Source: CAYZJB01 sp964478735
GTDB taxonomy: Bacteria; CLD3; SB21
Direction of reading: 5' to 3'
Assembly (NCBI GenBank): GCA_964478735.1
Contig: CAYZJB010000001.1
Location: 1-64,000 of the forward strand
Length of the DNA: 64,000 nucleotides
Made by a program: the position numbers and the translations under genes. This document shows positions 27,763-35,995 of the stretch, in pieces. The notes beneath the pieces were generated by a model. The model was given only the letters and a program-made list of their open reading frames with translations. It made no database searches and had not been told where the DNA came from. Numbering within the stretch: the first letter of the stretch is position 1; the number at the start of each line of letters is the position of its first letter.

Positions 27763-29328
27763 ATGAAAATCTGGGTGTTTGGAATTTTCCTGTGGTTGTT
27801 ATCCGCGCACGATCCCGCCGTACAGATGGACGACGGGACCATCGAACGTATCCGTACCCAATCGCTCGACAGTTCGTTGGTCATGGATTATTTATTCTAC
27901 CTGACCGAAGCCGTTGGGCCGAGGCTGACCAACTCCACGGGCTATATCCGCGCTTCGCAGTGGGCCGTGCAGGCGCTGAATGAACTGGGATTTCAATCGA
28001 AACTGGAACCCTATGGGGAATTCGGGCGAGGATGGGATTTGAAGGCGTTTCACGCCACGATGACAAAACCGTACGTCATGCCACTGATCGCTTTTCCACG
28101 GGCGTGGTCTCCGGGAACGAACGGGACGGCGAAAGGACGCGTCGTTTACATTGCCGAAATGGGATTGGACGAGGTGAAACAAAAATGGCAGGGAAAGTTG
28201 AAGGGTAAAATTGTTCTTTTTGGAAAACCCTCGGCCGTCGTGTCGTCGTTTGAAGCTTTTGCATCTCGTTGGACGGACAGTGCGCTGGCGGCGATGGCGG
28301 GAGATTCGGGAGAAAGCGCGGTATCGTGGCGTGAACAGGCAAGGCGAAGTCCCTGGTATCAGGCGTATCGTGAACGGCAGAAGATTGTTTCATGGCTCGA
28401 CTCGCAACAACCGGCCGTGATCATTCAGGGCGGCGACCCTCGCGGCAAAGGCGCTCACGGAACCGTCTTTGTACAGCAGGCCGCGCGGCCCCTCAAGGAA
28501 AATGACGACCCGTTCGCCGACTCGAGTACGCCGATCTATGGAAAACAGTCTCCCCTGCACGCCGCCCAGGTAGCGGTTGCCTCCGAACATTTCAACACGA
28601 TGGCACGACTGGCCGAACATGGAATGGCCGTGGAAATGGAATGCCGTGTCGACGTACAGTTTGTCGATCACGACTTGCAGGGGTATAATGTGATCGCCGA
28701 ATGGGAAGGCTCTGATCGTAAAGACGAAGTCGTCATGGTCGGTGCGCACCTGGATTCCTGGCAGAGTTCCACGGGCACGACGGACAATGCCGCCAATTGC
28801 GCGACGATCATGGAGGCGCTACGAATTCTGAAAACTCTCGGGATCGCACCGCGACGTACGATCCGGCTGATCCTATGGACGGGCGAAGAGCAGGGACTCT
28901 TCGGATCCAAAGGATACGTGGCCAATCACTTCGGTAACGCGTCGGACAAAAAACCCGGTTTCGACAAACTCATCGCGTATTTCAATCTGGACAATGGAGC
29001 CGGGCAGATTCGCGGAATCTACGCTGAAAATGACAGGCGCGTAGCGACAACGTTTGCCGAATGGTTACGGCCGTTCAACGATTGGGGTGCCGGTACGGTG
29101 ACGTTAAAATCCGTCGGCTCCACGGATCACGAACCATTTCAAAAAGCCGGTCTGCCGGGGTTTCAGTTTATTCAGGATCCGCTGGATTACCACACGCGCA
29201 CACACCATTCGAATATGGATACGTACGACCGTGTGATCCCTCAGGATGTTAAACGTAATGCGGCTATCGTTGCCTATTTCATCTGGATGGCTGCAACATC
29301 AGAAAAAAAACTCGCCGAATCGAAATAG
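27763..29328 (+). CDS. Secreted M28-family zinc peptidase with PA-type insert
   Basis: A 521-residue aminopeptidase/carboxypeptidase-like enzyme. The start at 27763 has AAAGGA six bases upstream and gives signal peptide MKIWVFGIFLWLLSA. A PA (protease-associated) domain region lies about 120-285. Zinc ligands and catalytic residues of the M28 fold follow: GAHLDSW (His, Asp), TDNAAN (bridging Asp), WTGEEQGLFGS (catalytic and ligand Glu), FNLDNGAG (Asp) and THHSNMDTYD (His). Such enzymes degrade peptides outside the cytoplasm. It is a single-gene unit between terminators. Confidence 0.9.
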   Translation: MKIWVFGIFLWLLSAHDPAVQMDDGTIERIRTQSLDSSLVMDYLFYLTEAVGPRLTNSTGYIRASQWAVQALNELGFQSKLEPYGEFGRGWDLKAFHATMTKPYVMPLIAFPRAWSPGTNGTAKGRVVYIAEMGLDEVKQKWQGKLKGKIVLFGKPSAVVSSFEAFASRWTDSALAAMAGDSGESAVSWREQARRSPWYQAYRERQKIVSWLDSQQPAVIIQGGDPRGKGAHGTVFVQQAARPLKENDDPFADSSTPIYGKQSPLHAAQVAVASEHFNTMARLAEHGMAVEMECRVDVQFVDHDLQGYNVIAEWEGSDRKDEVVMVGAHLDSWQSSTGTTDNAANCATIMEALRILKTLGIAPRRTIRLILWTGEEQGLFGSKGYVANHFGNASDKKPGFDKLIAYFNLDNGAGQIRGIYAENDRRVATTFAEWLRPFNDWGAGTVTLKSVGSTDHEPFQKAGLPGFQFIQDPLDYHTRTHHSNMDTYDRVIPQDVKRNAAIVAYFIWMAATSEKKLAESK

Positions 29329-29332
29329 ATTT

Positions 29333-29373
29333 AAAAAAAGACACTTTTCGATGAAGGAAAAGTGTCTTTTTTT
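29333..29373 (+). terminator. Rho-independent terminator (probably bidirectional)
   Basis: AAAAAAAGACACTTTTC, loop GATGAAG, GAAAAGTGTCTTTTTTT. The stem is perfect, with A7 and T7 flanks, so it could act on both strands. Confidence 0.92.
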
Positions 29374-29385
29374 CCTTCCCTTACC

Positions 29386-29414
29386 TTGACTTTACTTTGA
29401 CCGTGTCTTACTTT
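29386..29414 (+). promoter_or_regulatory. Possible promoter for the OppF-like gene
   Basis: TTGACT (29386-29391), 17 bases, TACTTT (29409-29414). The extent of the -10 is weak. If used, transcription would start after the ATG at 29419, and translation would begin at a later in-frame ATG such as 29446. Confidence 0.35.
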
Positions 29415-29418
29415 AAAA

Positions 29419-30408
29419 ATGTGTTGCATGTCACACACAAACACCATGTATAACTTGTTTGAAATCAAGTCTTTAAGTAAAAATTTTAACGTTTCCCGTT
29501 TTTTCTCACGCTCACCAAAAAATCGTATACGAGCTGTAGACGATGTCACGTTCACAATCCGTGATGGTGAAACACTCGCCCTCGTGGGTGAGTCGGGCAG
29601 TGGAAAAAGTACGACCGGTCGATGCCTGTTGCGCCTCGTCGAGCCGACTTCAGGCAGTATTCTGTATGATGGTAAAGATTTATTGACGCGGTCGGCGTCG
29701 GAAATCCGGAAGTTGCGGCGTGAAATTCAGATCATTTTTCAGGATCCGTTCAGTTCACTGAACCCGCGTATGTCCGTCGACACAATGCTTCGCGAAGGTC
29801 TCGAACTCCATCGCATCGCGACCGGCCCTGACGCAACGCGTTTGATCGCGTTGCTGCTCGATCAGGTCGGTCTGCCGGCGGATGCGATGCATCGTTATCC
29901 GCATGAATTTTCCGGAGGCCAGCGTCAGCGCATCGCCATTGCGCGGGCCTTGATTGTGAAACCGCGTTTTATCGTATGTGACGAACCCGTTTCAGCCCTC
30001 GATGTATCGGTTCGCGCGCAAATATTAAATTTACTCACCGAATTGAAAAAGCAGTTTCGTCTGACGACGCTGTTCATTTCGCACGACATGGCGGTGGTCC
30101 GGCAGGTTGCGGATTCGATCGCCGTGATGTATCGCGGACAACTGGTCGAGTGGGGACCGGCGGATGAAGTGCTTCTACGCCCCCGTCATCCTTATACGCA
30201 AATGTTGCTGGCGTCCGTGCCGACCATGAAAGTCGGGCACACGGAATTTATTCTTCCGCCGAGGTCGACGCCGCCGGAGAGGGGATGCAAGTTTGCCGAT
30301 CGATGTTCGTTGAGATACGAACGTTGTGACAGTCTAGAACCTTCATGGACTCCGGTGGCGCCCCGGGTATGGGCGCGTTGTCATATGCTTTCGGAGTCAC
30401 CGAATTAA
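29419..30408 (+). CDS. Oligopeptide/dipeptide ABC transporter ATP-binding protein (OppF/DppF type), orphan
   Basis: A 329-residue ATPase with Walker A GESGSGKST, Q-loop IIFQDPFSSLNPRMSV, signature FSGGQRQR, Walker B FIVCDEPVSALD, H-loop ISHD and the C-terminal oligo_HPY extension with four Cys (GCKFADRC...ERCD...ARCH), as in OppD/OppF proteins. No permeases, binding protein or OppD paralogue lie near, so its partner must be elsewhere. The true start could be 29446 (MYNLFEIKSL) rather than 29419. It follows a terminator and precedes a STAS gene by 19 bases. Confidence 0.9.
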   Translation: MCCMSHTNTMYNLFEIKSLSKNFNVSRFFSRSPKNRIRAVDDVTFTIRDGETLALVGESGSGKSTTGRCLLRLVEPTSGSILYDGKDLLTRSASEIRKLRREIQIIFQDPFSSLNPRMSVDTMLREGLELHRIATGPDATRLIALLLDQVGLPADAMHRYPHEFSGGQRQRIAIARALIVKPRFIVCDEPVSALDVSVRAQILNLLTELKKQFRLTTLFISHDMAVVRQVADSIAVMYRGQLVEWGPADEVLLRPRHPYTQMLLASVPTMKVGHTEFILPPRSTPPERGCKFADRCSLRYERCDSLEPSWTPVAPRVWARCHMLSESPN

Positions 30409-30427
30409 TCCGACTAGAGGTAACGTT

Positions 30428-30802
30428 ATGACCACCGCTGAAGAGAAAAAAATCCATTACGATTCGATCGATGTCTCCGATATTCGCGTCATGCGGATCC
30501 GAGATCGGCGCGTGGACGCAAGGATCTCCTCGCTGTATAAACAGGAGTTCGTCGCGTTCCGTACCGACGACATGGTCAAGGTCGTGGTCGATCTGTCCGA
30601 CGTGGAATTTATGGATTCGTCGGGTCTGGGCGCACTCCTGCTTGGACGTCGGATGTTTACCGAAGATGGCGGCGATTTGAAAATCGTCGGTGCTCATGAC
30701 AAAGTGATGGGAATGTTCCGCATCGCCAAACTCGACCGCGTTTTCAATTTCCACGACACGACGGATGCGGCCATTACAAAATTCAACGAACAATCCGTCT
30801 GA
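30428..30802 (+). CDS. STAS-domain protein (anti-sigma factor antagonist-like)
   Basis: A 124-residue single STAS domain with the MDSSGLGALLLGR loop (residues 62-74) that carries the phosphorylatable serine in SpoIIAA/RsbV-type antagonists. These proteins bind anti-sigma kinases and release sigma factors, or act as scaffolds in stressosome-like complexes. No anti-sigma kinase of the RsbW type is in the window. A GAGGTAAC ribosome site lies before the ATG. Confidence 0.88.
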   Translation: MTTAEEKKIHYDSIDVSDIRVMRIRDRRVDARISSLYKQEFVAFRTDDMVKVVVDLSDVEFMDSSGLGALLLGRRMFTEDGGDLKIVGAHDKVMGMFRIAKLDRVFNFHDTTDAAITKFNEQSV

Positions 30803-30929
30803 CCCTCCATCTTCTGACTCACCATAAGTCCCGCAGTTAAAATTCCATAAGGGTTCGGATAATCTGTATCACGGGCGCTTTTACGAGATGATTTCGTACG
30901 TGGACACCCATTGTTCAAGGTTATTTGCG
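30803..30929. other. Short non-coding leader
   Basis: Part of a 213-base gap between the STAS and Roadblock genes. I see no terminator hairpin here; the promoter at 30930-30958 starts the next unit. Confidence 0.4.
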
Positions 30930-30958
30930 TTGACATTCAGTAGTGATTTGGTTAAAAT
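30930..30958 (+). promoter_or_regulatory. Near-consensus sigma-70 promoter
   Basis: TTGACA (30930-30935) with a perfect -35, a 17-base spacer and TAAAAT (30953-30958), 58 bases before the ATG of the first Roadblock gene. This is the best promoter match in the window and probably drives the long run from 31016 onwards. Confidence 0.75.
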
Positions 30959-31015
30959 GCTTCGTCCGTAACACCTTATTTTACCTGCGATTGTGATTAA
31001 CCCCGAGGCTGGTTT

Positions 31016-31366
31016 ATGGAAGAAATTTTAAAACGTCTGAGGAATGACACACCGGGCGTCAGTGCGGTCGCACTGGTGAGCAGCGACGGCCTGGTTATTT
31101 CCTCTCTTCTGCCGGACAACATTGAAGCGGAAAAAGTCGCCGCTATTTCCGCCGCTTTGCTCAACCAGGGCGAGACGAGTTCTGAGGACGCGATGTTGGG
31201 TGAAATGTCACAAATTGCGATCCGTTCAAAAGACGGCTTTATCATTATCAGTCGCGCGGGTAAGGACACGCTGCTGACCGTTTTTACCACGACGAGCGCC
31301 AAACTGGGTATGGTGCTGTTTGACATACAATCGGCGACCCGCGAACTCCGGGCCCACGTGCATTGA
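31016..31366 (+). CDS. Roadblock/LC7-domain protein 1
   Basis: A 116-residue single Roadblock/LC7 domain (alpha-beta fold; GVSAVALVSSDGLVISSLLP and the long second helix AEKVAAISAALLNQGE). In bacteria these proteins (MglB type) regulate small Ras-like GTPases, set polarity or form dimers in signalling. No MglA-like GTPase is in the window. Its stop is two bases before the second Roadblock gene, so the two products probably heterodimerise. Confidence 0.85.
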   Translation: MEEILKRLRNDTPGVSAVALVSSDGLVISSLLPDNIEAEKVAAISAALLNQGETSSEDAMLGEMSQIAIRSKDGFIIISRAGKDTLLTVFTTTSAKLGMVLFDIQSATRELRAHVH

Positions 31367-31368
31367 CC

Positions 31369-31779
31369 ATGGCGATTCCTCATAAGAAATTTTTCGATGA
31401 CGTGATCCGTAGCATTCAGAGCGCGGACGCGTCTGCCGTGATTGCCGTCGTCTCCCAGGACGGGCTGGTTCTCAGTTCCAACAAAGAAGACTCCGAAATC
31501 GAAGGGCAGCTTGCTGCGTTGTCGTCTTACACGCTGGATACCAGTGGACGGCTTTTTGCCCTTCCGCAACCGGGCAAGGACAACGGTCCCCACGACGACA
31601 CCCGTACGTTGCTTGCCGTCGGAGACCACCGGTACGTTTGTGTGACGCGACTGATTGCATCCGCCCTGCTGGTTGCCGCCGGAGAAGACAAAACAAAAAT
31701 TGCCGCCGTCATGCGGAAGTCACTCGAATGGGTGGACGAGATCCAAAACAAGATTAAACAAAAAGAACTGTTTTTATAA
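31369..31779 (+). CDS. Roadblock/LC7-like protein 2
   Basis: A 136-residue protein with the same strand-helix order as its neighbour (DASAVIAVVSQDGLVLSSNK, AALSSYTLDTSGRL) plus a Lys-rich C-terminal helix. It is more divergent but shares the VVSQDGLVLSS strand pair. The ATG at 31369 follows the upstream stop by two bases; an overlapping TTG at 31363 is also possible. The tandem pair upstream of sulfur-amino-acid genes is unusual. Confidence 0.7.
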   Translation: MAIPHKKFFDDVIRSIQSADASAVIAVVSQDGLVLSSNKEDSEIEGQLAALSSYTLDTSGRLFALPQPGKDNGPHDDTRTLLAVGDHRYVCVTRLIASALLVAAGEDKTKIAAVMRKSLEWVDEIQNKIKQKELFL

Positions 31780-31790
31780 CGCAGGGGCGT

Positions 31791-33152
31791 ATGGCGTATT
31801 ATTCTCACATTCTGGATGTCATCGGTCGAACACCTCTGGTCAAACTCAACCGCGTTGGCGTACATCTGGAATGTAACCTGTTCGGAAAGTGTGAATTCTT
31901 GAATCCCGGAGGTTCCCTGAAAGACCGGATCGGCTACTCGATGGTGGAAGCAGCGGAAAAAGAAGGCAGGATCCGTCCGGGCGATACGCTGATCGAGCCG
32001 ACGAGCGGCAATACGGGAATAGGACTTGCACTCGCGGGTGCCGTCAAAGGGTACCGGGTGATCATTACGATGCCGGAAAAAATGAGCCGCGAAAAACAGG
32101 TCGTTCTCGAAGCGCTCGGGGCGGAAATTATCCGTACTCCGACTGAGGCGGCGTACGATTCACCCGAGAGTCACATTAGCGTTGCACGGCGGCTGCAAAA
32201 AGAACTGCCCAACGCGCATATTCTGGATCAGTATTCCAATCCCAACAACCCGTTGATTCACTATAAAACAACTGCGGAAGAAATTCTGAATGACCTGGAG
32301 GGGCGTGTCGACATGGTAGTGATGGGGGCGGGAACCGGCGGATCGATCACCGGCGTTGCCAAGCGGATGAAGGAAGTGAACGCGAAATGTATCATTGTCG
32401 GCGCCGATCCCGTCGGCAGCATCTTAGGCGGCGGCAGCGAAGTGGGCACCTATAAAGTCGAGGGCATCGGGTACGATTTTATTCCTGAAGTGTTGGATCG
32501 AAATCTTGTAGACGAATGGGTCAAGACGGAGGACCAGCAGTCGTTTTTGCTTTCGCGACGTCTGATTCGTGAGGAGGGTCTGCTGGTCGGCGGCTCCAGC
32601 GGGTCGGTCCTTTATGCGGCCTTGAAGGCGGCCCCCCGCTTGAAAAAAGGACAAAATTGCGTGGTCGTACTGCCCGACGGCGTACGCAATTACATGACCA
32701 AATTTGTCGACGACAAATGGATGCGGGAAAACGGATTTTTCCAGACCAAGCCGTTGCACGGGCGAGTCAAAGACCTGTTGATGAAAGTGTCCGAGCGTCC
32801 GCCTCTGACATGCGCGGACGACATGCAGACCGTCGGATCGGTTATTACGATCATGCGCGAAAAAGGCATTTCGCAATTACCGGTTACCTCCGGCGGTGTC
32901 CTGGTGGGGATGGTTTCGGAGGCCGACCTGATGGAGTTTTTGGTCTCGGGTGCCGGTTCGATGGACGCGCTGGTATCGAAATGCACAAACCGACAGGTGC
33001 CGAGTGTCGGATTCAACACGCCGATCAGTACGCTGCAGGATGCGCTCCGTAAAAGTCCGGCGGCCGTCGTTGTCGACGAAGACAAGAAGCCGGTGAGCAT
33101 TATGACGCGCATCGATTTACTCGATTTTTTGACCGAAGAAAACAAAGGATAA
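31791..33152 (+). CDS. cbs: Cystathionine beta-synthase with C-terminal CBS domains
   Basis: A 453-residue PLP enzyme of the cysteine synthase/cystathionine beta-synthase fold. Lys44 in NPGGSLKDR binds PLP, SGNTG at 72-76 binds its carboxylate and GTGGSITG its phosphate. Two CBS motifs (about 330-453; TVGSVITIMREKGISQLPVT and TLQDALRKSPAAVVV) follow, an architecture typical of cystathionine beta-synthase rather than O-acetylserine sulfhydrylase. With the next gene it gives reverse transsulfuration (homocysteine to cysteine). The CBS pair may sense adenine nucleotides or S-adenosylmethionine. There is no heme-binding N-terminus. Confidence 0.92.
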   Translation: MAYYSHILDVIGRTPLVKLNRVGVHLECNLFGKCEFLNPGGSLKDRIGYSMVEAAEKEGRIRPGDTLIEPTSGNTGIGLALAGAVKGYRVIITMPEKMSREKQVVLEALGAEIIRTPTEAAYDSPESHISVARRLQKELPNAHILDQYSNPNNPLIHYKTTAEEILNDLEGRVDMVVMGAGTGGSITGVAKRMKEVNAKCIIVGADPVGSILGGGSEVGTYKVEGIGYDFIPEVLDRNLVDEWVKTEDQQSFLLSRRLIREEGLLVGGSSGSVLYAALKAAPRLKKGQNCVVVLPDGVRNYMTKFVDDKWMRENGFFQTKPLHGRVKDLLMKVSERPPLTCADDMQTVGSVITIMREKGISQLPVTSGGVLVGMVSEADLMEFLVSGAGSMDALVSKCTNRQVPSVGFNTPISTLQDALRKSPAAVVVDEDKKPVSIMTRIDLLDFLTEENKG

Positions 33153-33155
33153 TCC

Positions 33156-34298
33156 ATGGGATTCAGTACCGACGCCATTCATGCCGGTCAGCGGCCCGAT
33201 CCGACGACCGGGGCCGTCATGACGCCGATTTACCAGACGTCGACGTACGCGCAGGAGGAACTGGGCGTCAGCAAGGGGTTTGACTACGGCCGTACGATCA
33301 ACCCGACCCGTCTGGCGCTCGAGGCCAATATTTCCACGCTTGAAAAAGGAAAATACGGGATTGCATTTGCCAGCGGGCTGGCCTCGCTGCAGGCGGTAGC
33401 GGGTTTGCTCAGCCAGGGCGACCACGTCGTGGCGTCCCATAACGTGTACGGCGGTACGTTCCGCTTTTTTGAACGCATCATGAAGCGTTACGGCGTCAAC
33501 GTGTCGTGGGTCGATACAACCGACACCCGCAACATGTCGGCGGCGATCCGGCCGGAGACGAAAATGATTTTCGTCGAAACACCGACCAATCCGATGCTGA
33601 TGATAACGGATCTTGCCGCCGTTGCGGAACTGAGTCGGAAGCACAAACTGATCAGCGTGGTGGATAATACGTTCATGAGTCCCTATTTTCAGACGCCGCT
33701 CGAATTCGGGATCGATATCGTTCTGCACAGTACGACCAAGTACATCAACGGCCACAGCGACGTCATCGGGGGAATTCTGGTGACCGGCCGCGCGGACCTG
33801 CATGAGTCGCTTCGCTTTTTGCAGAACGCCATCGGCGCCGTACCGTCGCCCATGGATTGTTTTTTCGTACTGCGGGCGACGAAGACCCTTGCCCTCCGGA
33901 TGCGTCAGCATAACGACAATGCGATCCGGATGGCCAATTTTCTGGTCGAACATCCCAAAATCAAAAAAGTTCTGTACCCCGGGCTCCCTTCGCATCCGCA
34001 GCACGCGCTGGCAAAAAAACAAATGCGCGGTTTTGGCGGCATGGTTTCTGTGGAAATGGGATCGCTCGAGGCGGGCAAACAGCTCGTCAAAAACGTGCGA
34101 CTTTTTGCCCTTGCCGAGTCCCTCGGCGGCGTGGAAAGTCTGATCTGCCATCCGGCCAGCATGACCCACGCATCGGTCCCGAAGGAGGAACGCGACAAAC
34201 TGGGATTGACCGACGGTCTGGTGCGGCTGTCCGTCGGATGCGAAGATGCGGAGGATTTGATCGAAGACGTCCGTTCGGCGCTGGAGAAAGTCGGATGA
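33156..34298 (+). CDS. Cystathionine gamma-lyase/synthase family PLP enzyme
   Basis: A 380-residue Cys/Met-metabolism PLP enzyme. Markers are YGRTINPTRLALE, the SGLASLQAV phosphate-binding segment, DNTFMSPYFQTPLEFG, the PLP lysine K195 in HSTTKYINGHSD and the C-terminal SLGGVESLICHPASMTH. With cystathionine beta-synthase directly upstream (three-base gap) the likeliest activity is cystathionine gamma-lyase (cysteine plus 2-oxobutyrate). Gamma-synthase cannot be excluded from sequence alone. It overlaps the ferredoxin gene by ATGA. Confidence 0.9.
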   Translation: MGFSTDAIHAGQRPDPTTGAVMTPIYQTSTYAQEELGVSKGFDYGRTINPTRLALEANISTLEKGKYGIAFASGLASLQAVAGLLSQGDHVVASHNVYGGTFRFFERIMKRYGVNVSWVDTTDTRNMSAAIRPETKMIFVETPTNPMLMITDLAAVAELSRKHKLISVVDNTFMSPYFQTPLEFGIDIVLHSTTKYINGHSDVIGGILVTGRADLHESLRFLQNAIGAVPSPMDCFFVLRATKTLALRMRQHNDNAIRMANFLVEHPKIKKVLYPGLPSHPQHALAKKQMRGFGGMVSVEMGSLEAGKQLVKNVRLFALAESLGGVESLICHPASMTHASVPKEERDKLGLTDGLVRLSVGCEDAEDLIEDVRSALEKVG

Positions 34299-34513
34299 TC
34301 CACATCAATTACGATAAATGCGACTTGTGCGGTGCGTGTGTCGGCGTCTGTCCGTTTGACGCGCTCGAGCTTTCCGAATCCCGCCTTAGCGTTATTCATT
34401 CCAATTGTACTGAGTGCGATTTTTGCGTGGAAATCTGTCCGTTCGAAGTTCTTCACAATGACGGTGTTCCGCTACGGCCTCGCGCGTCGGAACGCCGCAA
34501 GCAGGCTGTGTGA
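34295..34513 (+). CDS. 2[4Fe-4S] ferredoxin
   Basis: A 72-residue electron carrier with two classical binding motifs: CDLCGACVGVCP near residues 9-20 and CTECDFCVEICP near 38-49, plus a short basic tail. The start at 34295 overlaps the previous stop; longer frames are rejected. It is linked on both sides (next start overlaps by GTGA), so it is likely made with the prenol-kinase fusion. Its electron partner is not identifiable from the window. Confidence 0.9.
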   Translation: MIHINYDKCDLCGACVGVCPFDALELSESRLSVIHSNCTECDFCVEICPFEVLHNDGVPLRPRASERRKQAV

Positions 34514-35994
34514 CATGCATGGAGGCGTCCTCCTCGGACTGGATCCATTCGCTGGTCGGCCTTGTCGGGCTGACGGGTGTCGTCGCGACGGGCGAAGGCG
34601 CACGGAAAATTTTCGGATGGCCCGGTGAAACGACCCGCAAGTTGATCCATATCGGTACGGGCCTCATTGTCTTCCCGGCTCCTCTGTATATTTCAACCCA
34701 TGTTCCATTCGCTGTACTCGGTATTGTATTTGCCATCGTCAATTTTTTTGCCGTCCGATTTTCGTGGCTTCCCGGGATGCACGCCACACGGCGAAAAACA
34801 TACGGGACGGTGTATTATCCCCTCGCGATCACCGGCCTCGCGTGGTTGTTCTGGGAAGCCCATCCGGAAATTTTTATGACGTCGGTTCTGGTGTTGTCCC
34901 TGGCGGATCCGCTGGCGGCCTGGGCCGGCGAGTGGTCGAAAACTCCCGTCCGGTTCAACTGGTGCGGTGATCCCAAAACGGTTCAGGGTTCGATCGCCAT
35001 GGGCGTCGTAACGGCGGGGATCGTCTTGGCAGGGTCGTTTGTCTTGAGCGGCGGAGGTGGTTTTTCCCTCCAGGCGTTGATGAATGCTGTACTCGTCGGA
35101 TGGATTGCTGCGATCGCGGAGGCAATGTCGTCGCGCGGATCGGATAATCTGAGCATTCCGGCCGCCGTATCTGCGTTTTTATTTATTACGCAATCTGTAC
35201 CGCCCGATGGGATGACACAAATTCACTCCGGTTTCGTACTCGCCGCCGTCATTGCATGGGCCGCGTACCGGCTTAACGCATTGACGGGGGGCGGCGCCGT
35301 GGCTGCAACGCTGGTTGGAGGTCTCATTTTCGGACTGGGCGGATGGAGTATGGCCCTGCCGCTGTTGACGTTTTTCGTTACGTCAAGCCTTTTGTCGAAA
35401 TGGGGTCGACGACGTCAGTCGATAGCAAATGATTGCGTACAGAAAACGGATCGGCGCGATGCGATGCAGGTCATGGCCAACGGCGGTGTGGCGTGCGTCA
35501 TTGCCATCCTGGCGTACCTGTCCGACGATCGACGGTGGCTTCCTGTCTTTGCGGCCGCCGTCGCAGCGGCGAATGCCGACACATGGGCGACGGAAATCGG
35601 CACGCGGTTCGGTCAACAGCCGATCGACATTCTGCGGTGGACGAAAGTGGAAACCGGAATGTCCGGCGGAGTCACGTGGATGGGCTCACTGGCAGCGGCG
35701 GCCGGTGGTTGGATCATTGCGGCGACGGTTTTTGTTACGGCTCCGGATGTGCCGGTAACTTCGATGTTATCGATTACGTGTGCTGCGCTGGCGGCATCGT
35801 TTGTCGATAGTCTGCTGGGATCGGGACTGCAGGGCCGTTTTGAATGTACCGTATGTCAACAACCGACGGAAAAGACATCACACTGCGGCCGGACAACCGT
35901 GCATCGAAGAGGCTGGAAATGGCTGAATAACGACGGCGTCAATGCAGTGACCATTGCGGCCGGAACCTGGTTCATGTGGATCGCGGAGTTTTAG
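34510..35994 (+). CDS. Fused phytol/dolichol kinase-like and DUF92 (VTE6-like) membrane protein
   Basis: About 494 residues, wholly membrane embedded. The N-terminal half (about 1-225) matches CTP-dependent phytol/dolichol kinases (VTE5/SEC59 type): GETTRKLIHIGTGLIVFPA, DPLAAWAGEWS and the KTVQGSIAMG loop. The C-terminal half (about 230-490) is a DUF92 domain, with AAVAAANADTWATEIGTRFG, ETGMSGGVTWMGSLAAAAGG and SFVDSLLGSGLQGRFEC. Plant DUF92 protein VTE6 phosphorylates phytyl phosphate, so the fusion could convert an isoprenoid alcohol to its diphosphate in two steps; this is inference. The start is GTG at 34510 overlapping the ferredoxin stop, or ATG at 34519. Confidence 0.8.
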   Translation: MTCMEASSSDWIHSLVGLVGLTGVVATGEGARKIFGWPGETTRKLIHIGTGLIVFPAPLYISTHVPFAVLGIVFAIVNFFAVRFSWLPGMHATRRKTYGTVYYPLAITGLAWLFWEAHPEIFMTSVLVLSLADPLAAWAGEWSKTPVRFNWCGDPKTVQGSIAMGVVTAGIVLAGSFVLSGGGGFSLQALMNAVLVGWIAAIAEAMSSRGSDNLSIPAAVSAFLFITQSVPPDGMTQIHSGFVLAAVIAWAAYRLNALTGGGAVAATLVGGLIFGLGGWSMALPLLTFFVTSSLLSKWGRRRQSIANDCVQKTDRRDAMQVMANGGVACVIAILAYLSDDRRWLPVFAAAVAAANADTWATEIGTRFGQQPIDILRWTKVETGMSGGVTWMGSLAAAAGGWIIAATVFVTAPDVPVTSMLSITCAALAASFVDSLLGSGLQGRFECTVCQQPTEKTSHCGRTTVHRRGWKWLNNDGVNAVTIAAGTWFMWIAEF

Positions 35995-35995
35995 C

